Origin: Neoarius graeffei
Lineage: Eukaryota; Chordata; Actinopteri; Siluriformes; Ariidae
Reading direction: 5' to 3'
NCBI RefSeq assembly: GCF_027579695.1
Contig: NC_083587.1
Coordinates: 45,931,232-45,995,231, forward strand
Length of the DNA: 64,000 nucleotides
Shown: piece after piece, positions 12,201-22,317 of the stretch
Layout: each line of letters opens with the position of its first letter
Position numbering within the stretch: position 1 is the stretch's first letter
The notes under the pieces: model-generated
The model's input: the letters and a program-made list of their open reading frames with translations, nothing else
Database searches by the model: none
What the model was told of the DNA's origin: nothing
Made by a program: the position numbers and the translations under genes

Positions 12201-15200
12201 AGAATCAGGACCATACAGCTATGTGGAACTGATAAAACTGTGCAAAATAAAAACCAGTACAAAGCAGTCACACTTCACAATTAAACAGATCAGGGGAAAA
12301 TAATGATGCTTGCCAAAGAAAGACTCAAAAATATCTTTAACCTACAATCAGGTATATCAGACGCTCGCTGGCCGTGAAAATTGTGCAGACGCTCATTTAA
12401 GTTTCCAAATCGGCCATTGCTTAACTCCTGAATATTTTCTATCATTACAAAGCTTATTCCTGCTTTCCAAAGAGATCATTAAGATCTGTTCAGTACTTTG
12501 GGAGTAACGGCAGGTTGAAGTCGGTACAGAGTAAAAACTCTGCTCACGTGACATCAGGAAACTGCCAGTGCTTTTTGAGTCACGGCAAAGTGCTCAGGCT
12601 CTCTCTCTCTCTGATCAGTTTCTGACTGGGTTCCTCGTGAATATCAAAAATCAGATAACTTTTATAGGGATGTTCTCTCGCCCTCACTGTTTCTGATGAA
12701 GTATTCAGGAAAATTTTCCGTCAGCTAGTTTTGAGGTTATGACTCACGGGAGACTCTGAAGTGAGTTTTCATAGCTTTACCTACTTCCAATTAATTGAAT
12801 TTTCACATCAAACTGATTCCTGTCAATAAATAACTATTTTAGAATATAACTGCAGTTGTTTTGATGAAAAATATTGAGAGCTTAGTGGTCGGAATGATAT
12901 TTTTAAAAACCGGAAGCCAGAAACGCAAGTGTTCATTTCAATTCAATTAATCGGAATGTGGTTCACACAGTTTTTTTCAAGGTTAGCCTTGAAAGCTGCG
13001 AATGTTAATCGAAATAATCATTGATATTCTTTCATATAAACACTAGTAGGCCCTACTTTTGAGAAATACAAAGGCCTAGAGAGCACAAAGAGGGTATTAG
13101 AAATAATATTTTATTACTTTTTTTTATTTTGATAGAGAATGGTAGATATGAATGACATTCAATGCTTATTTATGCATATTTTATAACGGTCTTTATAATC
13201 AAAATTGATTTCTCCTTCTCTGTGATGTGTAAATGAGAGTCAAGATCAGCTTTATACTGCACAAATAAAGCCATCTGGTGAAACTTCGAAGAAGAGAGGG
13301 TACAGATTTAGCAAGTTTACATAATTAGCATACTTAATACTAATTTACATAATTTGTCTTTACTAATTTTTCAAACCTTGTATTCAGTATTTAACCATCT
13401 ATGTGCCTTCCAATTTCCATGATAATTTTTCAAGATATTAAGTTAAGAAAAAACTAGTGCTGTCAAGCGATTAAAATAATTAATCGCGATTAATGTCGCG
13501 ACAGCCATAGTTAACTCGCGATTAATCGCAATTTAATCGCACATTTTTGTCACATAAAAGACCATTGTAATTCTCTTGCTTTGTACCAATGGTTTTTTTT
13601 TTTTATTACAAAGCACAACACGTCTTGTCACAGCAACTGCAAAGTAAAACCTAAGCCGAGCACCGGCGCGGGGCGAGCAAGAGAACCATGAGTGAAATGA
13701 GCTACTGTTTGAGTTAGTCTACAACTTTTAATCAGAGAGACAGGTTACACAGTGACGGTAGGCTTGACATGCTTGATTATAATATAAAGTACACTATTAT
13801 ATTAAGTTTAAGTTGTTCGTTGATAAATATTGCATTGAATCTGATCTTTACTGTTTCAGCTCACTTAACACATTTTGTACTTTTACACTTTCTGCCTGTT
13901 GATGCGTCGCGCTGTCCAATCAAAGGCGGCCAAATTTGCATATTACAGGAAGGATTTCTGGGATAGCATTGAGTTTACAGTTCAGAGGGATCTGGCTTCT
14001 TTAGACGCTGTCTTCTTAAAACTGAATTAATATTTAAAAAGAGCTAAATGAGCCAGTCTTTTGAACGGCTCTTTTCAAAGAACGGATCACAAAGATGCAG
14101 ATCCCATCAAACAGCCATAAATCCCATCTCTACTAGCGCGCCCTGCCCGCGCTGGTTCTCGGGGGAGGGCAGAGGACTCTGGCTGTGCGGGGCGTGGCAT
14201 TACAGTCTAGCTGCTATCGTTTTGTCTCTGTTCCAAGTTCCTGGCAGTTTCAAAAGCTTATGAAAAACCTACATCATGTCACAGAGCGTTAATCTCGCGA
14301 TAAAAAAATTATCGCCGTTAAAATTGAGTCAAGTTAACGCGTTAATAACGCGACATTTTTGACAGCACTAGAAAAAAACATTTGCTCTCATTCGTTAAAT
14401 GAGGCCCATTTTGGACCACATGATCCTCATACGGAATATTACTGCAGTTTTCTAAAAATTAAGCCGTTTTTTCAATCTTTGATTTGTAATATCTCAAGAA
14501 CATACTTTTTAATTCTGTAAAAACTATGTTGTTCTGCATTTAATTCTGAATTCAATGAGAGCAGTTTCAAGCAATTTGGGCTGAATTTTCACCTGACATG
14601 CCTACTACAATGTGAGGACAAAACATTGCGCTCATAATCAAATACTGGGCAATGACCTGCTGAGGGTTTTGGGGGTTTTTTTAAAGATGCAAATGCCACT
14701 GTGTTGCATTAGTGATAGATTAGACAGACAGACAGACAGACCTTACTTGTGCAGATTGGGGTTGTAAGTTGTGGCTGCAGCTCTACAATAGGTTTCATTT
14801 CAATTTCTTTTCTCATTCAATCACTGATTTTTTTTTTTTATATTTCATCACCATATCAAGAGGCGGCATGGTGGTGTAGTGGTTAGCGCTGTCGCCTCAC
14901 AGCAAGAAGGTCCGGGTTTGAGCCCCGTGGCCAGCGAGGGCCTTTCTGTGCGGAGTTTGCATGTTCTCCCCGTGTCCGCGTGGGTTTCCTCCGGGTGCTC
15001 CGGTTTCCCCCACAGTCCAAAGACATGCAGGTTAGGTTAACTGGTGACTCTAAATTGACCGTAGGTGTGAATGTGAGTGTGAATGGTTGTCTGTGTCTAT
15101 GTGTCAGCCCTGTGATGACCTGGCGACTTGTCCAGGGTGTACCCCGCCTTTCGCCCGTAGTCAGCTGCCAGCTGGGATAGGCTCCAGCTTGCCTGCGACC

Positions 15201-18200
15201 CTGTAGAACAGGATAAAGCGGCTACAGATAATGGATGGATGACCATATCAAAACTCAAAGCACAGAAATAGCATGTACACAGCAATTAGCAGAACTAAGA
15301 AATAATTCTCACTCACCGGTAAGCCTGAAATATCAGAATACTTTTTAGGAGGCTTCAGGGAAGGAGGAGCATCTATGTTATAATCTGTCAGAAATCAAGA
15401 GAGCTAAATTAAAAAGTTGCCATTTTGCAAAGCATAATTTCAGTTTAAGCGCGACTCAGACATACAGTTAGGATCACTGATTCTCCAGGGCAGCGCTCTC
15501 TCTGCTGCCAGAATCTGCTTCAGGTTCTTCCACGTCCGATTCTTTTTCCCTGCAGCCGCCCCGCCGATACCAGAGTGCTACGGGGGGGATGACGACACCC
15601 ACAACACAAGGAAATTAAAACATTTGCTTTACAATTATTAGAAGACACTTACAAGAATAATATACGGGAGCAAACTGAATTGTGTGCAAGATCTGAACAT
15701 CAGCATCATCATGCAGGTTCAGTTACAAGTCCGTATTTTTCAGTTGAAAAAACTCCGGACCCCAAAGCAGTTTGAAAGCTTGTCTGGAGACCTACCACAA
15801 AGTTGGGGTCTTTAAAAGACAGGGGCTTTGAAACCGGTTCTGCACCTACATCCACTGTAGTAACCAACTTTCCATCCACCAATTCCACTGGGAGAATCTG
15901 AAGGGAAGGGGGATGAAATTAAACGAAAAAAATAATAATAATAGCCAAGTCTTGAAACATGACGGATCTGGCAAGATGGCTATCAGCGATTTGTCTGCGT
16001 GACAAAATTCAAAATGTTAACCCAAACAAACACTAGGCCAGATTTAACACTCTTAGCTCAGATTTAAAGTTTAAAAAACTATTCCTGCCAAATATACTCC
16101 AACATTCAGAAAATAATATACTATACATCCTTATGAAACAATATTATAACCTGGACAGCAAAGCCATAAAATATGACATGGTGTGTGTGAGGTGGCCCAT
16201 AAATCACAAACAATCCATTAGGTAGCATTTGTCAAAATGTTCTTGCACGGTCACCACATCATCAAAACAGAGAAGAGCGCTCACACTTCCTGCACGGATA
16301 CACTCACCAACCACTTTATTAGGAACACCCATCCACCTGCAGTTCTCTAATCAGCCGATCCCTTGACAGCAGCACAATGTATAAAATCATGCAGATACAA
16401 ATTAAGAGCTTCAGTTAATGTTCACTTCAAACATCAGAATGCGGGGGTGTCGTGGCTCGGGTGGATGAGGCGCCATGCCATGGATCTGGGCGACCCGGGT
16501 TCGATTCCGGCCCGAGGTCATTTCCCGATCCCTCCCCGTCTCTCTCCCGCTCATTTCCTGTCTCTACACTGTCCTATCCAATAAAGGTGCAAAAAGCCCA
16601 AAAAATATCTTTAAAAAAACAAAACAAAACATCAGAATGGGAAAAATTGAGATCACTAACACTACGTTCACACTGCAGGCTGAAGTGACTCAAATCCGAT
16701 CTTTTCGCCCATATGTGACCTGTATCCGATCTTTTATTGACAATATGAACGACACAGATCCGATTTTTTCAAATCCGACCCAGGCCGTTTGGATATATGG
16801 TCCTAATTCCGATTCCTATCCGATCTTTTCATATGCGACTTCAGTCTGAACCGCCAGGTCGCGTTCATCCGACTTACACGTCATCAACAAGCCACAAACG
16901 TCACTATTCTGCGCTGAAGTAGGCGGCGGGTCTCTCAAAAAAAAGTTACAACAACATGGCGCATGACATCAATGTGACTCCACACCCACACGTTCCTTTG
17001 AACGGAGGTTGCAGTCATTACCCCGCAGAACGCCTGAGCCAAAACCCTTGCCCTCTTCCTTCTCAACCTCCTCCTTAACATCAGGCTATTGTGCTTGTTC
17101 TGGCTCCGTCGCAACAACAACTGCATCATCGCCAGGTACTCCATGCTGGCTACTGTCATACACAGGAAACTTTAGGTTACTTCCGTAAACACTGGCCATG
17201 CTCACTGCGTGTGACGTTGTCGTATCCTGCAATGCGCATGCGGAACACTTTTAGGTCGCTTTTCGTTCATACTGAGGATCACATACAAGTCGCATATATT
17301 TGTTAATGTGAACGACCTCACAAAAAAATCGGATTTCACAAAAAAATCGGAATTGAGCATTAAGCCTTGCAGTGTGAACGTAGTGTAAAAGTTCACCAAA
17401 TGCAACATCAGGAAAGTAGAAATTTTGAAAACACTTTCACAGTCATAACCCTACTGCTCACCTTCATTCCTCTTCGTTCCAATGCATACCTCCATCTCTC
17501 CAAACCCAGCCTCCTTTCTACTTTCACCACATATCACAATATCATCCACAAACATCATGTTCCATGGTGACTCTTGCCTCACTTTGGGGACTCCCTAAAG
17601 TGAATGACGCATGAAATGGAATGACGAATGACAGCTAGTGATTTGAACAATAAATGGTCCCTTGTCATTCAGATTCTTATAAATGGAATAACGATTGAAA
17701 CGTAGGTGGAATGACATGCTTTCAGCTCATGAAATGGAATGACATTGTTTCTAAGTGGAATGACATACTTTTAGGTTATGTTATCAGTGATATCACCTTT
17801 TACAAATGGAATGACAGCGTTTCCAGGTGGAATGACGTACTTTAAGCTAATGTTATCAGTGATATCCCCTTTTACAAATGGAATGACAGTGTTTTTAGGT
17901 GGAATGACATACTTTGAGGCAATGTTATCAGTGATATCACCTATAACCTAACCCTAACAACAATGTCATTCCATTTGTTAATTTGATATCACTGATAACA
18001 TTGCCTCAAAGTATGTCATTCCACCTAGAAACCTTATCATTCCATTTGTAAAAGGTGATATCACAAACATCATGTTCCATGGTGACTCTTGCCTCACTTT
18101 GGGGACTCCCTAAAGTGAATGACGCATGAAATGGAATGACGAATGACAGCTAGTGATTTGAACAATAAATGGTCCCTTGTCATTCAGATTCTTATAAATG

Positions 18201-19300
18201 GAATAACGATTGAAACATAGGTGGAATGACACGCTTTCAGCTCATGAAATGGAATGACATTGTTTCTAAGTGGAATGACATACTTTTAGGTTATCAGTGA
18301 TATCACCTTTTACAAATAGAATGACAGCGTTTCCAGGTGGAATGACATACTTTAAGCTAATGTTGTCAGTGATATCCCCTTTTACAAATGGAATGACAGT
18401 GTTTTTAGGTGGAATGACATACTTTGAGGCAATGTTATCAGTGATATCACCTATAACCTAACCCTAACCCTAGAAACAATCTCATTCCATTTGTTAATTT
18501 GATATCACTGATAACATTGCCTCAAAGTATGTCATTCCACCTAGAAACCTTATCATTCCATTTGTAAAAGGTGATACCACTGACAACATTAGCTCAAAGT
18601 AAGTCAATACATATAGAAACCCTGTCATTCCATTTGTAAAAGCTGATATCCCACCAAGCACCCACTTATCTTATCCTAGGGAGGTCTACAACTAAAGATT
18701 TCAATCGTTATTCCATTTGTAAGAATCTGCATGACAAGGGACCATTTATTGTTCAAATTTACTACCTGTCATTCGTCATTCCATTTCATGCGTCATTCAC
18801 TTTAGGGAGTCCTTCACTTTGTCCGTCAAGCTATCCATCACTATGGCAAACAAGAAAGGACTCAAAGCAGATCCTTGATGGAGTCCCACCTTCACCTTGA
18901 ACCATTCAGTCGGTCCAACTGCGCACCTCACTGCTGTCTCACTGTTCTCATACATGTCTTACACCACTCTGATATACTTCTTACAGGTTACACAAGTTTA
19001 CAGACCTTATAAACCATGCATTTTGTGCTTTTGGAGGAAAAAAATCTCATAAAAGCTAGAACCTGTGAACACTGGAGGTTTTACCTGAGTGCTGTGACTG
19101 ACCCCGGACACTGAGTGCACTTTCCTCCGTTTGTTGTTGCTGCTGTTCGGTTGTGTTAGCGGCTGAGCCGCCGGGCTCACAGCTCGTTTCTTCCCTTTAG
19201 CTTGAGCACTCGGTGCGACTAATACATGTTTGAGGTTATTATTAACCGCAGAACTTGACTCTCCTACAATAAACGACTCAACTGGATACTGCGCAGCCAT
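6097..19300 (-). CDS. ino80c: ino80c, INO80 complex subunit C (Ies6-type), five coding exons
   Basis: INO80C is the vertebrate counterpart of yeast Ies6, a non-catalytic subunit of the nuclear INO80 nucleosome-remodelling complex. Joining 19300-19085, 15897-15796, 15577-15466, 15384-15317 and 6228-6097 gives 630 nt, 209 codons plus stop, with no internal stop. The human protein, as I know it, has 192 residues. Conserved stretches include SKPLSFKDPNFV, NRTWKNLKQILAAERALPW, IDAPPSLKPPKKYSDISGL and NYTDPQTKLRF. The last two belong to the YL1 carboxy-terminal domain (about residues 147-185), and the protein ends LALRKATCIVP. The first 72 residues are low-complexity, basic and poorly conserved. 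The ATG at 19300 sits in a good context (A at -3, G at +4). All introns are GT-AG. Introns 2 and 3 are 218 and 81 bp; introns 1 and 4 are 3.2 and 9.1 kb and filled with transposons. Confidence 0.95.
6798..7350 (+). mobile_element. Element related to the Crypton-like copy at 23.5-24.3 kb
   Basis: From ATTATTATACGTACAGGACA to the block ending ATATCATGC this matches the inverted copy at 23549-24342 at both ends, but the interiors differ. It breaks off where the Tc1 element begins. The palindromic second arm seen in the other copy is absent here. No coding remnant is recognised in this copy. Confidence 0.6.
7353..8954 (+). mobile_element. Tc1-like transposon, full length but defective
   Basis: Long terminal inverted repeats start CAGTGGTGCTTGAAAGTTTG, and both ends are flanked by TA (7351-7352 and 8955-8956). 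The repeats extend over roughly 200 bp (compare 7353-7555 with 8750-8954). The length of 1602 bp is normal for Tc1-like elements. A second copy is at 44767. Confidence 0.95.
7720..8741 (+). pseudogene. Tc1-like (DD34E-type) transposase, broken
   Basis: Starts MARTKEISVDLRKSVVDAHQ, a paired-type helix-turn-helix region. It then runs through LPRSGPPTKI, KILWTDETKIEL (first catalytic Asp), QQDNDPKHTS (second Asp) and a C-terminal block MLWKDLKRAVHV, ending GGHTRY at the TGA at 8739-8741. Frameshifts near 7925-7990 and 8195-8210, plus in-frame stops (for example near 8370 and 8510), prevent a complete protein. It is a dead copy and no source of transposase. Confidence 0.92.
8957..9225. other. Unassigned sequence between two insertions
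   Basis: It follows the Tc1 copy but does not continue the Crypton-like palindrome, so one side of that element was probably lost. No coding signal is seen. Confidence 0.4.
9226..10197. mobile_element. TIR MITE with 4-bp ATAA flanks
   Basis: Inverted ends GGGTTGTTTTACAATCAGGG (left) and its complement at 10178-10197, flanked by ATAA at 9222-9225 and 10198-10201. It is 972 bp, AT-rich and has no open frame of note. Superfamily is not assigned; a 4-bp duplication is compatible with several. Confidence 0.7.
10447..10869 (+). CDS. 5' exon of a SWIM/YqaJ-type fish multicopy protein, partial
   Basis: The frame is open from 10447; the first in-frame ATG is at 10522, and an upstream start or exon is possible. 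After a basic stretch (KRKRKRSEMQK) come LPPGLFTD, LPDFGPHDLYTYVIKNPSPY, LKAYKSLDAYKYFVSGWV and PGAGGRHLITAK. From memory these match the amino-terminal part of repetitive teleost proteins that carry a SWIM zinc finger followed by a YqaJ-like nuclease domain. The frame reaches a donor-like AAG/GTTTGT at about 10869. The SWIM and YqaJ parts are absent, replaced by the palindrome. Function in this copy is unlikely. Confidence 0.6.
11061..11613. repeat. Giant inverted repeat, arms about 250 bp
   Basis: CTAGCTAATGTCAACAACAT at 11061 reads back as its complement ending at 11613. The arms are nearly identical, pairing the blocks ATTATGATCCGGCAGC and CGGATCCAGTGTAAATAG. The centre is GC-rich (GGAGCAAGCCGGAGCGCGCT), with additional direct and inverted copies of AATTTGAGGGGGAGCAAGCC. 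Open frames here are mirror images of one another and are not genes. Confidence 0.93.
11990..13446. other. ino80c intron 4 sequence without a recognised element
   Basis: AT-rich, with short CT and A/T runs. No repeat ends, splice pairs or domains are identified. Confidence 0.45.
13455..14370. mobile_element. Non-autonomous hAT-like element
   Basis: Inverted ends are TAGTGCTGTCAAGCGATTAA and TTTTTGACAGCACTA. Flanks GAAAAAAC (13447-13454) and GAAAAAAAC (14371-14379) fit an 8-bp duplication with one extra A. Both ends have clusters of TTAATCGCGATTAA-type short palindromes. No transposase domain is visible in the 916 bp. Confidence 0.75.
14380..14849. other. Intron sequence, no gene
   Basis: A short GACA run at about 14724-14740 is the only distinct feature. 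Confidence 0.45.
14860..15241 (+). mobile_element. Full-length V-SINE
   Basis: Head, core and tail are complete. Exact 10-bp duplication ACCATATCAA at 14850-14859 and 15242-15251. It lies 75 bp downstream of ino80c exon 4 (in gene direction), close to the donor side of intron 4. Confidence 0.93.
15317..15384 (-). CDS. ino80c: ino80c coding exon 4 (residues 144-166)
   Basis: Acceptor TTCTGACAG; completes the tyrosine codon and encodes NIDAPPSLKPPKKYSDISGL; donor GTGAGT. Confidence 0.93.
15466..15577 (-). CDS. ino80c: ino80c coding exon 3 (residues 107-144)
   Basis: Acceptor CCCCGTAG; starts HSGIGGAAAGKKNRTWKNL. It ends one base into a tyrosine codon before the donor GTATGT. Confidence 0.93.
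15796..15897 (-). CDS. ino80c: ino80c coding exon 2 (residues 73-106)
   Basis: Acceptor CCTTCAG; 34 codons ending DPNFV; donor GTAGGT. Phase 0 at both ends. Confidence 0.93.
16442..16626 (+). mobile_element. Short tRNA-derived SINE, second family
   Basis: The tRNA-like head has an A-box-like TGGCTCGGGTGGATGAGG and B box GGGTTCGATTCCGG. It is followed by CATTTCCTGTCTCTACACTG, an AATAAA and an A-rich tail. Exact 13-bp duplication AAACATCAGAATG at 16429-16441 and 16627-16639. Unrelated to the V-SINE core. Confidence 0.93.
16660..17385. mobile_element. PIF/Harbinger-type MITE with TAA target
   Basis: The TIR begins CACTACGTTCACACTGCA at both ends, flanked by TAA (16657-16659 and 17386-17388). 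Repeated AATCCGATTTTTT/ATCCGATC motifs lie just inside. A minus-strand arginine-rich stretch near 16935-17159 could be a decayed DNA-binding remnant, but I cannot confirm it. Confidence 0.8.
17397..19000 (-). pseudogene. Non-LTR retrotransposon reverse transcriptase fragment, split
   Basis: Outside the MITE at 17587-18813, the minus strand encodes VKVGLHQGSALSPFLFAIVM (RT motif B region) upstream and MMFVDDIVICGES (the catalytic xxDD box) downstream, followed by degraded thumb sequence. The two parts meet across the MITE target TCACTTTG. No complete element ends are seen. The clade is not assigned. Confidence 0.78.
17587..18813. mobile_element. MITE with 8-bp target duplication and internal 515-bp tandem duplication
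   Basis: Ends are GGGACTCCCTAAAGTGAATG and its near-complement ending AGGGAGTCCT, flanked by TCACTTTG (17579-17586 and 18814-18821). The interior is built of GGAATGAC and GTCATTCC motifs. The segment from about 17549 recurs 515 bp later at about 18064, nearly unchanged, and includes LINE sequence from outside the element. The duplication therefore post-dates insertion. Confidence 0.85.
19085..19300 (-). CDS. ino80c: ino80c coding exon 1 (residues 1-72)
   Basis: Begins MAAQYPVESF; contains the basic stretches KGKKR and NNKRRK, possible nuclear localisation signals. It ends at HSTQ, followed by the donor GTAAAA. Phase 0. Confidence 0.9.
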
Positions 19301-19458
19301 TTTCTCTAATTAAGCTAAACATTAAATACCTCAGACAAACACTTTTCCCTACATAGCTACATGCTAACAAATATCCTCTTCTTCTGCCTCGAGCTGTATG
19401 TTGAGATCTAACATTGTGGTGTATTACTGCCATCTACAGGCCTGGAGAGTCACTACAG
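19301..19458 (-). promoter_or_regulatory. ino80c: Probable ino80c promoter and 5' UTR
   Basis: This is the only single-copy sequence upstream of the ino80c ATG before a transposon begins at 19459. No TATA box at a useful distance is evident. The assignment rests on position alone. Confidence 0.45.
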
Positions 19459-19493
19459 CAGGGGTGGGCAATTATTTTTTCCATGGGGCCACA

Positions 19494-19816
19494 TCTCATC
19501 TCATCTCATCTCATCTCATTACCTCTAGCCGCTTTACACCCTGGACAAGTCGCCAGGTCATCACAGGGCTGACACATAGACACAGACAACCATTCACACT
19601 CACATTCACACCTACGGTCAATTTAGAGTCACCAGTTAACCTAACCTGCATGTCTTTGGACTGTGGGGGAAACCGGAGCACCCGGAGGAAACCCACGCGG
19701 ACACGGAGAGAACATGCAAACTCCGCACAGAAAGGCCCTAGCCGGCCACGGGGCTCGAACCCAGGACCTTCTTGCTGTGAGGCGACAGCGCTAACCACTA
19801 CACCACCGTGCCGCCC
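19494..19816 (-). mobile_element. V-SINE with internal deletion, inside the hAT
   Basis: The tail is a long CATCT run. The region between GCCGCTTTA and CACCCTGGACAAG is missing compared with full copies. Confidence 0.88.
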
Positions 19817-20099
19817 TGCTGGCATAATATTAATTGTATTTCTTTATATAAAGCAATAAATAACATTGTTTTTACAAGCTGCTAAGACTGGTAAGAGTAT
19901 GGAAAAAACAAGGTTGCCTTCCAAAAAATATGTCATTTATTCAATCAAATTTCCCAAAACAATGGTTAACAAAATGCGAACGTTTGTACCATTTTTTTCA
20001 GTCACATTCACCCCAAAACACAATAAAGACATCACAGTATTGTCTTTCTACTCAAAATATCAAGCAAGATACATCATATCATAATAATGATGCCCACAT

Positions 20100-20485
20100 T
20101 GGGCGGCACGGTGGTGTAGTGGTTAGCGCTGTCGCCTCACAGCAAGAAGGTCCAGGTTCGAGCCCCGTGGCCGGTGAGGGCCTTTCTGTGTGGAGTTTGC
20201 ATGTTCTCCCCGTGTCTGCGTGGGTTTCCTCCGGGTGCTCCGGTTTCCCCCACAGTCCAAAGACATGCAGGTTAGGTTAACTGGTGACTCTAAATTGACC
20301 GTAGGTGTGAATGTGAGTGTGAATGGTTGTCTGTGTCTATGTGTCAGCCCTGTGATGACCTGGTGACTTGTCCAGGGTGTACCCCGCCTTTCGCCCGTAG
20401 TCAGCCGGGATAGGCTCCAGCTTGCCTGCGACCCTGTAGAACAGGATAAAGCAGCTAGAGAGAATGAGATGAGATGAGATGAGAT
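20100..20485 (+). mobile_element. Full-length V-SINE, inside the hAT
   Basis: Intact head and GAGATG tail. The flanks GCCCACATT and GCACACATT are an approximate duplication. Confidence 0.9.
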
Positions 20486-20960
20486 GCACACATTTGTAGT
20501 CTAATCACCTCTTGTGACCTGCTCGCAACAACGTCAATTCGGTGTAGGTATCAGATCTACAGATCGGCTCGGGCTCCGGCGCCTGCTGGTGATGTCACAC
20601 TATGTGATTGGCTGGACTGTTTGAAGGATGATGTACAAGTTTGTGGTTGGTCTGGACAAATTACGGAAGTAGTTATCGCGGGATTAGGTTTCGTGGGATT
20701 TTATGTCATGTTCATGTCACGCGCATTGCGTTTTTGTTGAACACAACTTCAAAATAAAAGCAATGCACATTCAGTCCATGCATGAGGTAAAATTAGAAAA
20801 TACGTTTATTTTGTAATTTCTAATTAACCTTACGTGGGCCGGTCAGAATGAATCAAAGGGCCGGATGCTCAGGTAAAATGCTCAGGTCTGCACTACAGCT
20901 ATCAAGAGTTGTACTGGTTGAGGGTGAGTTGGAGCCTGCCCCAGCTGACACTGGGACACA

Positions 20961-21338
20961 CTCATCTCATCTCATTATCTCGAGCTGCTTTATCCTGTTC
21001 TACAGGGTCGCAGGCAAGCTGGAGCCTATCCCAGCTGACTACGGGTGAAAGGCGGGGTACACCCTGGACAAGTCGCCAGGTCATCACAGGGCTGACACAT
21101 AGACACAGACAACCATTAAACACTCACATTCACACCTATGCTCAATTTAGAGTCACCAGTTAACCTAACCTGCATGTCTTTGGACTGTGGGGGAAACCGG
21201 AGCACCCGGAGGAAACCCACGCGGACACGGGGAGAACATGCAAACTCCGCACAGAAAGGCCCTCACCGGCCACAGGGCTCGAACCTGGATCTTCTTGCTG
21301 TGAGGTGACAGCGCTAACTACTACACCACTGTGCCGCC
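20961..21338 (-). mobile_element. V-SINE inserted in an older V-SINE
   Basis: Complete minus-strand copy. Direct 12-mers CACTGGGACACA (20949-20960) and CACTGGGCCACA (21369-21380) appear to be its target duplication. A 32-bp segment lies between its head and the right 12-mer; see the palindrome entry. V-SINE remnants before 20949 and after 21381 belong to the older host copy. Confidence 0.75.
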
Positions 21339-21416
21339 CAGATTAGTTCAATTTTACTCTAAATTGCTCACTGGGCCACACCTTTGAGCAATTTAGAGTA
21401 AAATTGAACTAATCTG
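21339..21416. repeat. Perfect 32-bp inverted repeat, 14-nt loop
   Basis: Arms at 21339-21370 and 21385-21416 are exactly complementary (CAGATTAGTTCAATTTTACT reads back at the far end). The arms extend outward imperfectly because SINE heads face each other on either side. Confidence 0.95.
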
Positions 21417-22317
21417 GGCGGCATGGTGGTGCAGTGGTTAGCTTTATGGTTAGGATTATGACATCATCAAGGTGACATATCAGGATCAGATTACTCAATA
21501 TTTTTCCTTTTCAGAGTGGTCTCCAGGGCAGCACGGTGGTGTTACCTCACAGCAAGAAGGTCCTGGGTTCAAGCCCAGCGGCCGATGAGGGCCTTTCTAT
21601 GTGGAGTTTGCATGTTCTCCCCATGTCTGTGTGGGTTTGCTCCAGTTTCCCCCAAAGGCTTCCTGATAGCCTTAAAAGACTGTCTTTAGTGATCTACAGT
21701 ATCTTCTCAGAAGACTCTCTGAGGACAGGTTCAAGAGTTTCCTCATAAACAAACAAACAAACAAACAAACCGAAATGCCTAATAAGGAGAAAGCAGGCAC
21801 TGACATCAAAATACCTGGCATCAGGATTATGACATCATCAAGGTGACACTGCTGGTCAGCAATGCTAGAATATCAATATTAATATCAGGATCAGATTACT
21901 CAATATCTTTCCTTTTCAGAGTGGCCCTCAGGGCGGCACGGTGGTGTAGTGGTTAGCACTGTCACCTCACAGCAAGAAGGTCCTGGGTTCCAGCCCAGCG
22001 GTCGATGAGGGCCTTTCTGTATGGAGTTTGCATGTTCTCCCTGTGTCTGTGTGGGTTTCCTCCGGGTACTCTGGTTTCCCCCACAGTCCAAAGACATGCA
22101 GGTTAGGCTAATTGGTGACTCTAAATTGACCGTAGGTGTGAATGTGAGTGTGAATGGTTGTTTGTCTCTGTGTCAGGCCTGTGATGACCTGGTGACTTGT
22201 CCAGGGTGTACCCCGCCTTTCGCCCGTAGTCAGCTGGGATAGGCTCCAGCTTGCCTGCGACCCTGTAGAACAGGATAAAGTGGCTAGAGATAATGAGATG
22301 AGATAATGGATGGATGG
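21417..22317 (+). mobile_element. Composite multi-head V-SINE flanked by one 14-bp duplication
   Basis: ATTGAACTAATCTG at 21403-21416 and again at 22318-22331 brackets the whole unit. Within it are a short head (21417-21443), a second partial head and core (about 21531-21655), and a complete V-SINE with 3' tail (about 21933-22317). Segments of the same non-SINE spacer separate them (GCTTCCTGATAGCC, AATGCCTAATAAGGAG, GATCAGATTACTCAATAT). The same spacer builds the array at 56.8-62.2 kb. Confidence 0.8.

Larger units (their letters stand above)
19459..20890. mobile_element. hAT element with exact 8-bp duplication, carrying two V-SINEs
   Basis: Begins CAGGGGTGGGCAATTA and ends AAATGCTCAGGTCTG. 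Perfect target duplication CACTACAG at 19451-19458 and 20891-20898. GGGCCACA near the left end and GGGCCGG near the right are typical of this kind of hAT. Without the two SINEs it is roughly 0.72 kb, with no transposase. It lies directly 5' of ino80c. Confidence 0.92.

Noticed and set aside
16475-16849. A 124-codon open frame
   Set aside because: It is stitched across a SINE and a MITE end; composition and position give no support.
18449-18476. Telomere-like TAACCCTAACCC
   Set aside because: Only two to three units within a MITE; too short for an interstitial telomere.
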